Source: Zoroaster sp. YZ-2022 (Eukaryota; Echinodermata; Asteroidea; Forcipulatida; Zoroasteridae). Taken from it: a DNA stretch of 64,000 bases. Shown here one piece after another: positions 1 through 11,734 of this stretch (position 1 is the first letter of the stretch; every line of letters begins with the position of its first letter). Position numbers and translations under genes: made by a program. Location of the stretch: NCBI GenBank assembly GCA_029582265.1, contig CM055822.1:45857916-45921915 (forward strand). Direction: 5' to 3'. The notes beneath the pieces were generated by a model that worked only from the letters and a program-made list of their open reading frames with translations, did no database searches and had not been told where the DNA came from.

Positions 1-246
1 ATCATGCTCGCCGGTATCGTATGTGTCTTCGTCATTTGCTGGTTTCCATTTGCCATTTACTACGTGTATGTCCACATCATATCACCAGCGAGTTACTCTA
101 TGGAGACCCAGATGTGGTTGAGATGTCTCTTGTACGCCAACTCCGCCATCAACCCATTCATCTACGCACTGACTGACCGTAAACTTCGACAGGGATACGG
201 CAGGATTTGCCGTAGCCTTCGACGGCGGTTTGTGGGAAACATTTGA
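1..246 (+). CDS. C-terminal part of a class A (rhodopsin-type) GPCR, truncated by the window edge
   Basis: The frame is open from base 1 to the TGA at 244-246 and encodes the end of a seven-transmembrane receptor. Residues 1-23 form TM6 with the CWFPF (CWxP) switch motif. A short extracellular loop follows, then TM7 with NSAINPFIY, which is the NPxxY motif, and a basic helix 8 (TDRKLRQGYGRICRSL) ending in RRRFVGNI. These features are diagnostic of rhodopsin-family receptors, which sit in the plasma membrane and signal through G proteins. TM1-TM5 lie outside the window, so the ligand class cannot be named. An amine or neuropeptide-like receptor is possible, but that is only a guess. The methionine at base 4 is internal, not a start. 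Confidence 0.85.
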   Translation: MMLAGIVCVFVICWFPFAIYYVYVHIISPASYSMETQMWLRCLLYANSAINPFIYALTDRKLRQGYGRICRSLRRRFVGNI

Positions 247-294
247 ACGTTATGTCATTGTGTTTTAGCCTGTATTTGTTAAGTTATAACAATG

Positions 295-585
295 TACACT
301 CTATAAAATCCTGGGTCAGATTTGACCCGGAAAAGGGTCACTGAGAGGGCCAGACCCATTTTTTGGTCAGACCAACCGGAATCCAGGCCAGACTGACGCG
401 GAATCCAGGCCAGAATGACCCGGAATCCAGGCCAGAATGACCCGTAATCCGAGTCAGAAGACATTTTGACTCAGATTCGGGGTCACTTTGACCCGGATTG
501 CGGATCACTCTGACCCAGAAATGGGTCTGGCCCCCTCAGTGACCCTTTTCCGGGTCAAGTCTAACCCAGGAGTTTTTAGAGTGTA
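295..585. mobile_element. Fold-back (MITE-like) element with ~65-bp terminal inverted repeats
   Basis: The two ends are near-perfect inverted copies: TACACTCTA...CTGGGTCAG at 295 onward and its complement ending at 585. Both arms carry GACCCGGAAAAGGGTCACTGAG. The interior holds several direct copies of a short unit around GGAATCCAGGCCAGA. The 6-mer ACAATG lies on both sides (289-294 and 586-591), a likely target-site duplication. No coding capacity is seen. It sits in the 3' flank of the GPCR gene. Confidence 0.7.
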
Positions 586-591
586 ACAATG

Positions 592-1425
592 CCGATTTAA
601 GATCCGAGTGTTAATGAACTGCTAAGAGAAAATGCCTAATCTTTAACTGCCCAATTATTTGCCGTTTTCGCAAACCGTTTGAATCTACACAAGTACGGGT
701 TTATGTCGTCGAGACTCACCATTGGACGAAAGGAGCTTCGGTTTCTTAACAAGGCACAAGTGCTCGGTTTTGCTGGAGTCGTTAGATTTGTCTGTTACTC
801 TTATTTCACCTCTAGTTATTTTATTTTTTATAGTGTGAGCTATTTCTGTTGCTCGAGTCATCACGCTTTTTGCGCGTTTGCGCATTTGATTTGTTCTCGT
901 AATCTTAGAAAGGTTGATTGGATATCCGCTAATCAGCATAGGCCTACTAGCAAAATTAACATTTGTGTTGATACCGTGCAAACAAAAGTTTCGCTGATAA
1001 TTTTTTTTCCTAGTGAATATTTGAAGATTATTCTACGGGAAACAGTGGCGTAGCCAAGGGGGGAGGGGCGGTGGGGATGGCGGCATCCACCACTAATTTG
1101 TTTGTAAAATAGTGTCTGTCGATAAATTCACAAACTTGGTATTTGTGAACTTCTGAACGTGGGGAATTCAATCTGTATTTGGACATAATTTGTCGGTTCA
1201 TTTGAGTTTTTTGCTGGTAAATTTAACCCCCCCCAAAAAAAAATTTTCTGAAAATCCTGGCGCGAAATATACCAGCTCTTTCCCTTGTAAACCCAGCGAC
1301 ATGTCTAAGTTTAAATCCATAATTACGACAATGATCAAAAGGGTAAGAATCGATCAAATCTGTATCGATGTGGATTGATGTAACTTACGTAAACAACTTA
1401 AACGGAACATATCGTCACGATCAAC
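592..1425. other. Unassigned AT-rich sequence with one hAT-like terminus
   Basis: No convincing gene is seen. A 124-codon frame at 679-1053 has no recognisable domain. At about 1043 the sequence CAGTGGCGTAGCCAAGG matches the terminal repeats of the hAT-like elements described elsewhere in this window, but no matching second end was found, so it may be a truncated copy. Confidence 0.4.
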
Positions 1426-1429
1426 ATGA

Positions 1430-1575
1430 GATGGAATCGGAGTGTTAATTCGTTTTAGATTAACTCAGTGACTGAAAAAACCCGCATGATAAGGTCATAT
1501 TACCGTACTGCTGCACAAATTAGCCAGTATTTTTCAGTCACTGTGTTAATCTTAAACTAGGACACCGAAAAAGTC
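1430..1575. mobile_element. Fold-back repeat, copy 1 (second copy near 49790)
   Basis: Two inverted arms (around TTAACTCAGTGACTGAAAAA and TTTTTCAGTCACTGTGTTAA) surround a centre containing TGATAAGGTCATATTACCG. The same arms and centre recur at 49785-49945 inside a transporter intron, so this is a dispersed non-coding element. The 1580-1870 stretch to its right shows nothing recognisable. Confidence 0.6.
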
Positions 1576-1871
1576 TGATCTGATTGTGACAATATTGCCT
1601 TTTAACTGATGTACTGGGTTGTACGCAAATAACGATCACAATATTGACCCATAACTTGTGAACTAACATCACAATTTGGACCGATGAATACTGCTATGCC
1701 TTGTTTGTCAAGGAATTCCACATGTTTCACATTATATTTCCATCCTGTATAATGACTACCGGTACTGGTTCCATGTCATTTCGTTTCCCGGACAAGCGCC
1801 CATTAATTTTGTGTCGCTTTCCCAGACATACATTACCCAACCTTCAGTAAGCTAGTCCTTAATAATATATA

Positions 1872-2893
1872 CTAGAGCTAATGTGCTTCACGAAGCACGA
1901 ATATCAGCCCTATAAACTAAATTTAAAATGTAAAAACGACATTTTTATATTTTTTTTTACAAAATTACCACTGCTGACCAATAGGTGACCACTGGCCAAA
2001 ATATGTGTATTCGAGCCAATGAAGCATTGGACCAAGTTAGGCTGCAACCGGCTAAAGAATGTGGGAGAAGAAGCATTTTGTAAATATTGATTAAATGACC
2101 ACTACTGACCACTAGATGACCATCGGCCAAACTTTATGAAAATCCCCAGATAGATGAAATACATTGAAAATGTGAAAACGACATTTAAATTTTTTAAATA
2201 AAATGACCACTGCTGACCGATAGGTGACCACTGGCCAAAATCTGTGTATTCGAGCAATGAAGCATTGGACCAAGTTAGGCTGCAATCGGCTGAAGAATGT
2301 GGTAGAAGAAGCTATTTGTAAATATTGATTATAATTAAATGACCACAACTGACCACTAGATGACCATCGGCCAAACTTTATGAAAATCTCCAGATAGATG
2401 AAATACATTTAAAATGTGAATAAGACATTTTTGTATTTTTTCATAAAATGACCACTGCTGACCGATAAGTGACCACTGGCCGAAATCTGTGAGCACCACA
2501 AATGGGACTCGAGTCAATGAAGCATTGGACCAAGTTAGGCTGCAATCGGCTAAAGAATGTGGGAGAAGAAGCATTTTGTAAATATTCATGAAATGACCAC
2601 TGATGACCGATAGGTGACCACTGGCCGAAATCTGTGTACAGGTTAATGGTGCATCTGTCCAAGTTTGGCCGCAATAGGCCACAAAATGTGGGAGAAGAAG
2701 CATTTTGTAAATATTCAGTAAATGACCACTACTGACCACTGGGTGACCGTTGGCCGAAATTTATGAACATGCCTCGATGGCGCATTTATTCCTCCATGAT
2801 TTGACAAAGTTTGTTTGAAATCGGCCGAATAGTTTTAGAGTTATGGCCATTTTTATTTTAGTCACGTGACCGTTTGACCGAAGAAAGAAAGAA
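1872..2893 (-). mobile_element. Helitron-like (HINE-type) element, family 2, tandem unit lacking the 5' palindrome
   Basis: Read on the minus strand, the 3' end shows AGGGCTGATATT, then the hairpin GTGCTTCGTGAAGCAC, then ATTAGCT and CTAG followed by T. This is the hairpin plus CTRR-T arrangement of Helitron 3' ends. The interior is built from degenerate ~120-bp repeats around TGACCACTGGCCAAAATCTG. The unit abuts the next copy directly: its 5' end (TTCTTTCTTCGGTC on the minus strand) joins the neighbour's CTAG at 2894. The repeat period of the dimer is 1022 bp. There is no coding capacity; small frames here only reflect the repeats. Confidence 0.6.
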
Positions 2894-3992
2894 CTAGAGC
2901 TAATGTGCTTCACGAAGCACGAATATCAGCCCTATAAACTAAATTTAAAATGTAAAAACAACATTTTTATATTTTTTTAAACAAAATGACCACTGCTGAC
3001 CAATAGGTGACCACTGGCCAAAATCTGTGTATTCGAGCCAATGAAGCATTGGACCTAGTCAGGTTGCAATCGGCTAAAGAATGTGGGAGAAGAAGCATTT
3101 TGTAAATATTGATTAAATGACCACTACTGACCACTAGATGACCATCGGCCAAACTTTATGAAAATCCCCAGATAGATGAAATACATTGAAAATGTGAAAA
3201 CGACATTTTTTTAAAAATAAAATGACCACTGCTGACCGATAGGTGACCACTGGCCAAAATCTGTGTATTCGAGCAATGAAGCATTGGACCAAGTTAGGCT
3301 GCAATCGGCTGAAGAATGTGGTAGAAGAAGCTATTTGTAAATATTGATTATAATTAAATGACCACAACTGACCACTAGATGACCATCGGCCAAACTTTAT
3401 GAAAATCCCCAGATAGATGAAATACATTTAAAATGTGAATAAGACATTTTTGTATTTTTTCATAAAATGACCACTGCTGACCGATAAGTGACCACTGGCC
3501 GAAATCTGTGTGCACCCCAAATGGGACTCGAGTCAATGAAGCATTGGACCAAGTTAGGCTGCAATCGGCTAAAGAATGTGGGAGAAGAAGCATTTTGTAA
3601 ATATTCATGAAATGACCACTGCTGACCGATAGGTGACAACTGGCCGAAATCTGTATACACCCCATATGTAGCACAGGTTAATGGTGCATCTGTCCAAGTT
3701 TGGCCGCAATAGGCCACAAAATGTGGGAGAAGAAGCATTTTGTAAATATTCAGTAAATGACCACTACTGACCACTGGGTGACCGTTGGCCGAAATTTATG
3801 AACATGCCTCGATGGCGCATTTATTCCTCCATGATTTGAAATCGGCCGAAATCTTTGAAATCGGCCGAATAGTTTTAGAGTTATGGCCATTTTTATTTTA
3901 GTCACGTGACCGTGATTTTAGTCACGTGACCGTTTGACCGAAGAAAGAATTTTTAGATTACAATATATCAGCCTGCTTCGCAGGGCTGATAT
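2894..3992 (-). mobile_element. Helitron-like (HINE-type) element, family 2, complete unit with 5' palindrome
   Basis: This is the same sequence as the preceding unit, but it keeps the 5' terminal palindrome at 3965-3992 (ATATCAGCC...GGCTGATAT). Half of that palindrome is the inverse of the subterminal AGGGCTGAT near the 3' end, giving subterminal inverted repeats. The 3' end (CTAG at 2894-2897, hairpin GTGCTTCACGAAGCAC) matches the sister unit. The internal ~120-bp repeats are closely similar between the units, so the tandem is probably not very old. Confidence 0.6.
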
Positions 3993-4046
3993 AAAAAACA
4001 TCATGCATCAACAGCTAGCATAAAATACATCGAAGCCGTTTCTTTA

Positions 4047-4408
4047 GGCCAAAAAAGTATCCAGTTTCTGGTCTTCGTGCGCGCCGCCTCAGACCGGCGC
4101 GTCGGCATTTTTAATTTTCAATTTTTTTTGTGCTATATGAAACGATGTCCAATTGCAGCCAAAATTGCCGGATCGATTGGAATTCTGCCGTGCTGTGCTT
4201 TAAACGACTTTTTCACATAAGGGTATGAACCCAATTTGTGAGGCCTCTCTTCGCTACCATACTTTGTATAATAGGAAAATTTGGTCCCCGCGTATACAAT
4301 GTGTGACGTATTTCCCTGTTGGCAAAACAAAAAGATGGCCGAAAAAAGGCACGTCACAGCACCGATTTTGAAGCTGACCAATGACCAGAAACTGGAGACT
4401 TTTTTGGC
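4047..4408. mobile_element. MITE with ~27-bp terminal inverted repeats, copy A
   Basis: The left end GGCCAAAAAAGTATCCAG and the right end CTGGAGACTTTTTTGGC are inverted copies. A TTA triplet lies at each flank, as expected for PIF/Harbinger-type insertions, but only this copy shows it. The same element recurs in whole or part near 27920, 35735, 43766, 46238, 51076 and 54250, with recurring internal words such as CCAATTGCAGCCAAAATTG. It is non-autonomous; the 82-codon frame inside is not a gene. Confidence 0.65.
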
Positions 4409-4870
4409 ATTAATAGAGGTCAGTGGTCACATCACGTTGTGTATAGCGCATGTTGAAGTCGCCACATGATGACCTTACGTGAACAGCCGTCAATGTCAGG
4501 TTCCTGCAAGTTCTTCTCTAATTAGAATATAATACAATACGTTTCGTCGTCGTCAGCGCCTTCGTATCCACACATTTTACGGTAATTTCACTTTCCTTTT
4601 TCTTTATTTGTATCCATTTCCCATGAGACTTTTACATCAATATTATTGCTTGTCATATAATTACACCCAGATATGTTTTCGGACCCGCAGATGTTAATGG
4701 GAGTGTTTTTAAACATTTATGACGTCATCAAAATACTGATTTCTGATTGGACCGCGGATAATTCATGCTTTATAGCCTCAATTGAGTTTTTGTTCGTTTT
4801 AAATTACACTAATCGAGCGTATGTGTTACTATGGTGTTCTAAAAAGGACACAGGCACATTGCAAGAAGAG
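4409..4870. other. Unassigned intergenic sequence
   Basis: No gene, RNA or clear repeat boundary was recognised here. Confidence 0.3.
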
Positions 4871-4876
4871 TGTTCA

Positions 4877-4974
4877 CGCGTCGCACTAGAAGTGTTGTCG
4901 TGTCGCACTAGAAGTGTTGTCGCGTCGCACTACAAGTGTTATCGCGTCGCACTAGAAGTGTTATCGCGTCGCAT
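4877..4974. repeat. 22-bp minisatellite, about 4.5 units
   Basis: The unit CGCGTCGCACTAGAAGTGTT plus two bases starts at 4877, 4899, 4921, 4943 and 4965 with only point differences. It lies in non-coding DNA. The 4975-5398 stretch to its right is AT-rich and unassigned. Confidence 0.85.
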
Positions 4975-5398
4975 TTTTTGTCTCGTATGAAGAGCCTTAT
5001 GTGATTAAATTTCGATTTATTAATATATAAGACTACTGTTAAAAAGCCAAATCATATATTTAATGGCAAAGCCATATTTTTTATGTGCAAAGCCATATAT
5101 TTACTAGCAAAACCAAATACAAAATCGGTGACCAGCTTGGTCGGCAGCTAGCATGCATACTAAAAACAAATTTTTGAATTTATATTCCTTTAATAAGTCC
5201 TCCATAGCCCAAACATTATTATTATACAGGTTTTGTTTCTGAATTAATATGGTAGTTAACAAAAAAATACTGCAAATTCTTTTACAAATATTTACAAAAC
5301 CTAGTGTCTACCTACAGGGAAGGTGAGCCTTCTAGCCACTAGACTGACTACCATGCCGCTCGAATTTGTTGGTGAATTAATTACAGAAGAACCTTTTT

Positions 5399-5990
5399 AG
5401 GTGTTCGGGTATAACCCGAAAACCTATTGTTTTTGTACGTTTTTTTTCTCCTTCTCACCACCGATTGTCTACAAAAAACACATACTTGCGAACTTCACAT
5501 GAACTTGGAAATTGACATATACTTAGACGCTAATGTGTAGATGAAAAAGAAGTTGTGACGTTATGATGACGTCATCAGACATCGAATTACTTAAAATCAA
5601 AGTTTAATATTTAATAAATTCATAAATCCTTAACTACCCAATGGATTTTTATAATCTATACATCATCCGGAAGGTCTTGAATTATCAAACATTTGCACAG
5701 ACATGATCCCATTTTGACCTTGTCTTCTGGTCCAAACCGGAAGTTGAAAAGAAGAAAAATTCTAGAGTCAATATGTTAGGCAATTTCAACATGGTTTCTG
5801 TAAATGAAATCTTTATTGACATGTGACCTTTTTTCAAAAATATTATTGATGACGTCATCACTACATTTAATTTCGATTTGCCTACTGCAATTTGGTTCAA
5901 AGGAAGCCATAACCCGGAAGATTCGTTGCCTCAATCGGTCTGGTTTTCGCGCTGTGCCTTCCCTTGCCCCATAAACAGGTTGCATTCAAT
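5399..5990 (+). mobile_element. 5' portion of a family 1 Helitron-like element
   Basis: It starts with the palindrome AGGTGTTCGGGTATAACCCG at 5399, then ATTGTTTTTGTACGTTTTTT, then the conserved block with GATTGTCTACAAAAAACACA and GATGACGTCATCAGA. A degenerate array-like stretch follows (5685-5900, with ACCGGAAG words). No 3' hairpin with CTAG was found, so the copy is truncated. Confidence 0.5.
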
Positions 5991-5999
5991 TTAATGCAA

Positions 6000-6709
6000 T
6001 TCCGTTTAACTCAATTCAGTGCAGTACAATTTATTTCATATTGCAATTACAAAAATAATACGTAATACACAATAAAATTTAACAGACCATCATATAGGGC
6101 ATTCCGCTATGATCACTTATGTGCAATACATCATAATATAAACAATAAATTATTTCATGCTTGATTTTCAGTTCCTGTGTATAAAGCCCGTGTACCTGGT
6201 AAGTTCATGTCATATAGGGCATTCATGTCATATAGGGCATATTTCAAAATGAAATATGCTGTTTCTGCGATGAATACATCCCAGTCAGCTAGAATATTCC
6301 CACTCTTCCGAGCACCCTGAACTCGGTCAGAGTAATTTGGCCATGTTTCTGGAGTTGTGAACAGGTTGTATCTTACTGTTGAAACATCACACAAGGTATA
6401 AAGATTATTCTTACACCTCATACATAGATCAGCCTTGAAAATGAAGACTGCATATAAATAAGAATTTGCATCTTTGAATACACCTGTATGCTAAAACAAA
6501 ATCATCAACGATTTGAACACCTTTTTTTTTTCTTCTTTTTTTTGGGTCTATTTTTTTTAGCATTACTGTACATATGGTTATGGCCATTTTCTCATTCCTA
6601 CCCTTATTATAAATCCAGGGACCAAGAAGTCTATGAATTGGTTCCCATCCCTATGAATAGTGTAACGGGCTAGAAACAATTACTAAAATTACTAGGTCCC
6701 TAGAAATGC
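6000..6709. other. Unassigned AT-rich sequence
   Basis: This contains a short direct repeat (CATATAGGGCATTCATGTCA near 6210) and a homopyrimidine tract near 6525. No gene was recognised. Confidence 0.3.
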
Positions 6710-7110
6710 TTAGACAAGAATTCCGACTCGAGAGATCGTGCTGTTCTTCAAAAGAGTAATAACTGGTTTATTCAGTCCCAGTTTCTCCATTAATCATCGA
6801 CATAATATAAACTATGTGCATAAACGTGCGTGATAACTAATGCTTGTGTGTATAACGGCGAGGCGGAGCGCCAACGCACATACACTCTGCAATCGATAAT
6901 CTGACGCAAAGACGTGAGACGCGCTCCTGTGTTCCTCACCGGGTTAGAACAAGTCACGGTCTGAACACCGAGCTCTGCCTGGCTTGTCTTTTTAAAGGTT
7001 TTAGGCGCGTATCTTACGCAAGGAGCCAGCGTCTCACAACTCGCCTTGTGCGCTAACCTGATTGGTCACTAAACTGTGGAAGACTTATTTTTTCCAAATC
7101 AAAACATCAC
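6710..7110 (-). mobile_element. Possible solo LTR
   Basis: Read on the minus strand, the stretch holds a TATA-like TTTAAAAAGAC, a GC-richer middle, then CTGAATAAACCAG, an AATAAA signal, followed by a short U5-like tail ending near CTCGAGTCGG. This order of promoter, polyadenylation signal and short tail is typical of an LTR. No second copy, primer site or clear target duplication was found, so the call is tentative. Confidence 0.35.
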
Positions 7111-7114
7111 AACA

Positions 7115-7258
7115 GAAAATTTATTTATTTATTTTTTTAATTTTTTTATTTATTTATTTATTTATTTATTATTTTTAAAAATTTATTTACTTATTTTTAT
7201 TTTTTTAATTTTTATTTTTTTAATTTATTTATTTATTATTTATTTACCAAAAAAACCC
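7115..7258. repeat. TTTA-rich low-complexity tract
   Basis: Irregular (TTTA)n and (TTTTTA)n repeats. The open frame across it is composition-driven. Confidence 0.7.
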
Positions 7259-7266
7259 CGAACAAG

Positions 7267-8490
7267 TTCAAAGAGGTGTTCGCGCTGTCGCACGAACACC
7301 TCTTTGAAATTGTTCGTTTTTTTCTCCTCGATGAGACTTATCTAACAAAACAAAACAAAGTTCACAGGGCCTTCAAAATTTACAAATACTTAGACCATAA
7401 CATGTAGTTGTCAATAGTTTCAGTTGTGACGTCATGGTGACGTCATCAGATATCGAAATACACTAAAATCCAATTTTAATATTTCAAAAAATCATACATG
7501 TATCTCAAGAACCACAAAAGATATTTACACAATTTTGCATCATCTTACAGATCTTGAATTATGTGACATTTCGTACACAGACATGACCCAATCTGACCTC
7601 CCCTTCCGGTCGAAACTGGAAGTTTAACTGAAAAAAAATATTCTGAAGCAGTTTTATAGGGTATGCAGCCAACATGATATGGTATTTGGTCGTGCCTTTC
7701 GTGGACAAAATTACTATTGACATATGACCTTTTCAAAAAATCGACTTTTTCATCTGTCCGGAAATTGGGCCAACGGTAGAAACCGATGCCTCATTTCCGA
7801 AATGATTACAAAAGTCATCAACATTTTAAAGTTTTAATTATTGTGAACACTTAAATATATAATCTAATGTAGTGTGAAAAACATCGCTCACTATATATTT
7901 GCCGTATTGGCTTTGCGCTTCGCGCTCGTAGTTTGAAAATGTCCTCTTTTTTTTTGATTGGTCAATTGCATGCCTGAAAAATGTAACTGATGACGTCATC
8001 GCCTTTCAGAGCGCCCTCTGGCGGCGGGTTTAGAAAAATAATAATTTTCTATCTCAAAAACCATAGGAAATTTGAATGAGTTCTGTGAATAAAGTGATTA
8101 GTGACAACTTATCTTTAAAAAAAATGTTTGATGATGTCATCAAAGTTCAGAGCGCCCCCTAGCGGCATTTTAAAAAGGGTTTGTTTTTCAGTCTCAGATA
8201 TTGAACCAAAGCAGGCACTAACGTTATTTTCTCATGATCATGAGGAAGTTTTATTGTGTCATATATATGACCTTCAAATCACCTGATCTGACATTTACTT
8301 CCGGTCTAAACAGGAATTTCCAATTCAACACATTCTAATGCAAAATTGATGTCTTTTGAATATGAAATTGATATTGTTATAATAAAAGCTGATACACTTT
8401 AATATGATTGACATCATCGATGATAATTTGATTGAACCGGAAGTTGACACGAACACCGTGTGTTTGTTCTAACAAACGCTTGATCTCTAT
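7267..8490 (+). mobile_element. Old full-length family 1 Helitron-like element
   Basis: The 5' end is a long palindrome (TTCAAAGAGGTGTTCG with its complement, 7267-7308). The 3' end has CGAACACCG, the hairpin GTGTTTGTTCTAACAAACGC, and a degenerate terminal CTAT at 8487-8490 where other copies have CTAG. Between them lie the conserved GTGACGTCATGGTGACGTCA block and three diverged array units marked by CCGGTC...GGAAG (near 7605, 8035 and 8300). It is about 1.2 kb and looks older than the copies at 28-35 kb and 60 kb. Confidence 0.5.
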
Positions 8491-8680
8491 TTTTTTTTAA
8501 ATTTATTTATTTATTAATTTTTTATTAATTTTTTTAAAATTTATTTTTATTATTATTTATTATTTAGTTTTTTATTTATTTATTTAATTTTTTTGTAATT
8601 GTTTTATTGATTTTTTTATTGATTTATTTTATTTTAATTTTTTTTTAAATGTTTTTAATTTTACGCTCGACCAATACCCC
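8491..8680. repeat. TTTA/TTTTA low-complexity tract
   Basis: A run of A/T-only irregular short repeats immediately after the Helitron-like 3' end. Confidence 0.65.
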
Positions 8681-9061
8681 CAATTTATAATCATCATTAT
8701 TGTGGGTTTGACCACGGTTTGACAATAATGCTCAATTTGTTTTTTAAATACGATGAAATTATCTGCAATTTACCCCTTTTTAGAAGGAAAAAATGCTTAA
8801 AAGACCCGGGGATCAGAAATCAGCTGAGAATTCCTCCATTTGCGTAGTTAATTATAATAATGTTTTGTTTATAATTTAACTGATTTCTTAAATATTTCTC
8901 CATAATTTTGCGATAATACGTAAAAAGAACGTCAAATTTCTGGCCGACCACCTTTCTCCTCCATTGACTTTGTGCACAAACATGTGCGTTTGTTTACAAC
9001 TTTCCAAAACCCAACTCCCATAATTCATTGCGCGCACAATTCCGATAAGGCTTATTTAGAG

Positions 9062-9905
9062 CATGGAGGAAGAAAGAAAACAGGAGTCACAACGAAGGCA
9101 TATCAAAGGTTCAATGTCTTTTGCCGCGGTCGTAAAATTTCTAAGCCAGCGCTAATCGTTTAATCCGATTATCGAGGAGAACTACAGCCAGGCATTCTTT
9201 GCACATGCGCATTGCGCGCATTGCTGACACGTTGTCCTATTGCACTACACGGAAGGCTGGCTCCCGATCCAACTCGACCTACGAATCCAACACGGCAATT
9301 ATCTTCATTGCACAGCATCGCACAAATATGAGGATTGAAATGATAAAAAGCTAAACAACACGTCTTTGAATTTGACAATTTGTTGGCTTCCGGAGATCAC
9401 CGGAAATATCCTTAAAATAAGTTGCTAAAAAGACACTTTATTGTAACATCTGAATGTTATATTTACCGTAAGTCAGCTTCGGATTCGCCAAATTCGACGA
9501 TCAAAACACCAAAATACTCGGTGGAAAAATCGCTATTGAAGACAATGAACTGCGCAATATAAAAAGCCCGTGAAAAGTAGTGCGCATACGTTTTGTGTTT
9601 ATTCGTTTGCTACAGATTTCTACCCTCCAATTATGTATGCTGGTCGCGAGCAGGCCGAGCGGCAAAAGACATTGTACACAAGGAGATTATCGCGGTCGTA
9701 AAACTGGTAAGCGTAGCGGGCGGCCGTAACGTATTTTCAATGGGCCACTCCGAAGTGCTAATTGGTTATGAGATAAGAGGCTGTAGTTCTCCTCGATAAT
9801 CGGATTAAACGATTAGCGCTGGCTTGGAAGTTTTACGACCGCGGCAAAAGACATTGAACCTTTGATATGCCTTCGGTGTGACTCCTTCTGTTTTCTTCCT
9901 CCATG
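9062..9905. mobile_element. 844-bp TIR element nested in the left part of the 8.8-11.2 kb element
   Basis: The terminal inverted repeats are about 125 bp, beginning CATGGAGGAAGAAA on the left and ending TTTCTTCCTCCATG on the right. The 7-mer TTTAGAG flanks both ends (9055-9061 and 9906-9912). Frames inside (for example 9169-9378 minus) run into the inverted repeat and show no domain. Confidence 0.7.
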
Positions 9906-10181
9906 TTTAGAGCATCCTATGGGGTGGGAGATGACAACTTTCACGTGGTCCACCCTGTTTCAACTAATGTCATCAAACCGATGTATGCAGCTACTAGCAC
10001 TCTAAGCTGCTCATCATCATACGAAAGAAGAAGAGCATCCTATTGAAGAGAAGTCATCCGTATAGGATATACCATAATATGTTGACATGGACATCATGGG
10101 TTGAGACGATTGAGTTGTTCGTAGGCCTAACTGTCAACGTTGGTGTTACATACAACTAATTTGTTGACAATAAGCCTTATC

Positions 10182-10944
10182 CAGAGATGCCACTGCGTTG
10201 GCAAAAAAAAAACGGAAATTTATTATCATTGTGACAAATACTAGTCATAGCCGCGGAGCGAACGTCGCAAGCGTAACGTGTATCGACCGGGGTGCAGCTC
10301 ATGAATTTTAGCCTTTCTAGGCCTTATGGAAGGCTCTCCTGTCAACTACTACACAGAATAAATGTTACATTTATGAAAAATGTCAGCAACAAATTTATTT
10401 TTAACCTTCGCCTCAATTGTCTTCAAACTGTCCGTTCTTTGAATTGTCCCGAAGAGAATGGCCTCACTCTTCCTCCATGCTTTGACAGAATTTACGAAAA
10501 CCAAGTTTCAATGCGTATCGCTTCAGCATACATGTACATGTGTTAGACAACTCGTCCTGCCTAGTCTCAGATGGCCATGTGACAAGGACTTGGTTGGTAC
10601 CCGGCGAGTAATGTAGGAGTATTTGATATGAAGACTGCGATCGGAAACCACCGACGCATGAAATCATAGACTTGATTTCAAGGCTGTGTGTGATAACTTC
10701 GCATACCACTACAGCATACATACGAAGACGTTCGCGGGATAAGCCTCGAAATCAAGGCTACTGAAATTACTGCAGCGCTGCTGTCGATCGTACGTCGAGC
10801 TCTCGAGACGCGAAAAAAAAATAATAAAAAATTTCCGTTTCCTTTTTTTTCCTCCGGTCTTTTTATGAATGGTCGGCCGGGAAAAAAATGGATTTTGGGG
10901 AGATAACCGGAATTCCGGTTTAAACCGGAAAAGTGGCATCTCTG
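10182..10944. mobile_element. 763-bp element with CAGAGATGCCACT termini and 6-bp target duplication
   Basis: The ends CAGAGATGCCACT and AGTGGCATCTCTG are inverted copies. CTTATC is duplicated on both sides (10176-10181 and 10945-10950). Uninterrupted copies of the host arm near 9040-9055 and 12530-12545 carry this site once, so they act as empty sites. No transposase frame was recognised; superfamily unknown. Confidence 0.7.
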
Positions 10945-11208
10945 CTTATCGGAATTGTGCGCGCAATGAATTATGGGAGTTGGGTTTTGGAAAAAATTGT
11001 AAACAAACGCACACGTTTGTGCACAAAGTCAATGGAGGAGAAAGGTGATCGGTCAGAAAATTAACGTTTTTTACATGTTACAGGAAAATTATGGAGAAAA
11101 TTAGTTAAGAATTAGTTAAATTACATACAGAACATTTGTATAATGAAGAAAAGAATAATTTTTATTCCCAGAAACCGCGCAAACGGAGGAATTCTCAGCT
11201 GATTTCTG

Positions 11209-11734
11209 GATGCAACAAATTATGTACTTTCAGGCAAACTCGATCACTACTAACGGCCGGGAAGCTCTTCAGTTTGGTTTTTGGAACATATTTTCTTTTA
11301 GAAATATTCCCCCCATCGCCAATTTTTTTTCATAAATTACAATAAATTAAAGGATGGCAAAAAGGAGAAAATAGTGCCTTTGTGCCACTTGCCTTTTTTT
11401 ATTTTATATGTTCCTGATATTCAATTGTTTTGTATGCAATAATTAATTAGCGTTTGACAAAAGCTATAATTAATTCAATTATTTCACCTGAAGGGATTAA
11501 AACAGGCAAGTCTCATTAAAGATCTGAGTGATCGGGCAACGCGATGCGGTAATATCAGACGGTCCCAAAATAATTTAATAGCCTAATAAGATAACAGTTT
11601 CTTGATAAGATAATAGTTTCTTGTTTCAACTTGCACTTTGTTTTATTTAAATTATCTTTTAATGGCTTGATTTTTGGGTGGCAGCAATTTTGTATTTATC
11701 TATTTATTTAATTAAGTAAGAGTAATTGCGGTGA
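11209..11734. other. Unassigned AT-rich sequence
   Basis: No gene, RNA or repeat boundary was recognised. Confidence 0.3.

Larger units (their letters stand above)
8813..11208. mobile_element. Inverted-repeat DNA element (~250-bp arms) with two nested insertions
   Basis: The left arm (8813-9054) and right arm (10945-11208) are inverted copies, sharing GAGAATTCCTCCATTTGCG, CTCCATTGACTTTGTGCAC and CCATAATTCATTGCGCGCAC. Between the arms lie an 844-bp element at 9062-9905 and a 763-bp element at 10182-10944, each with its own inverted termini and target duplication. A third, directly oriented copy of the arm is at 12272-12545. No transposase was recognised, so the element is classed only by structure. 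Confidence 0.65.

Noticed and set aside
679..1053. 124-codon frame
   Set aside because: No domain, AT-rich low-complexity composition and no splice or promoter support.
2112..3774. Minus-strand frames of 60-127 codons across the family 2 repeats
   Set aside because: Repeats translated in one frame; they mirror the internal tandem structure.
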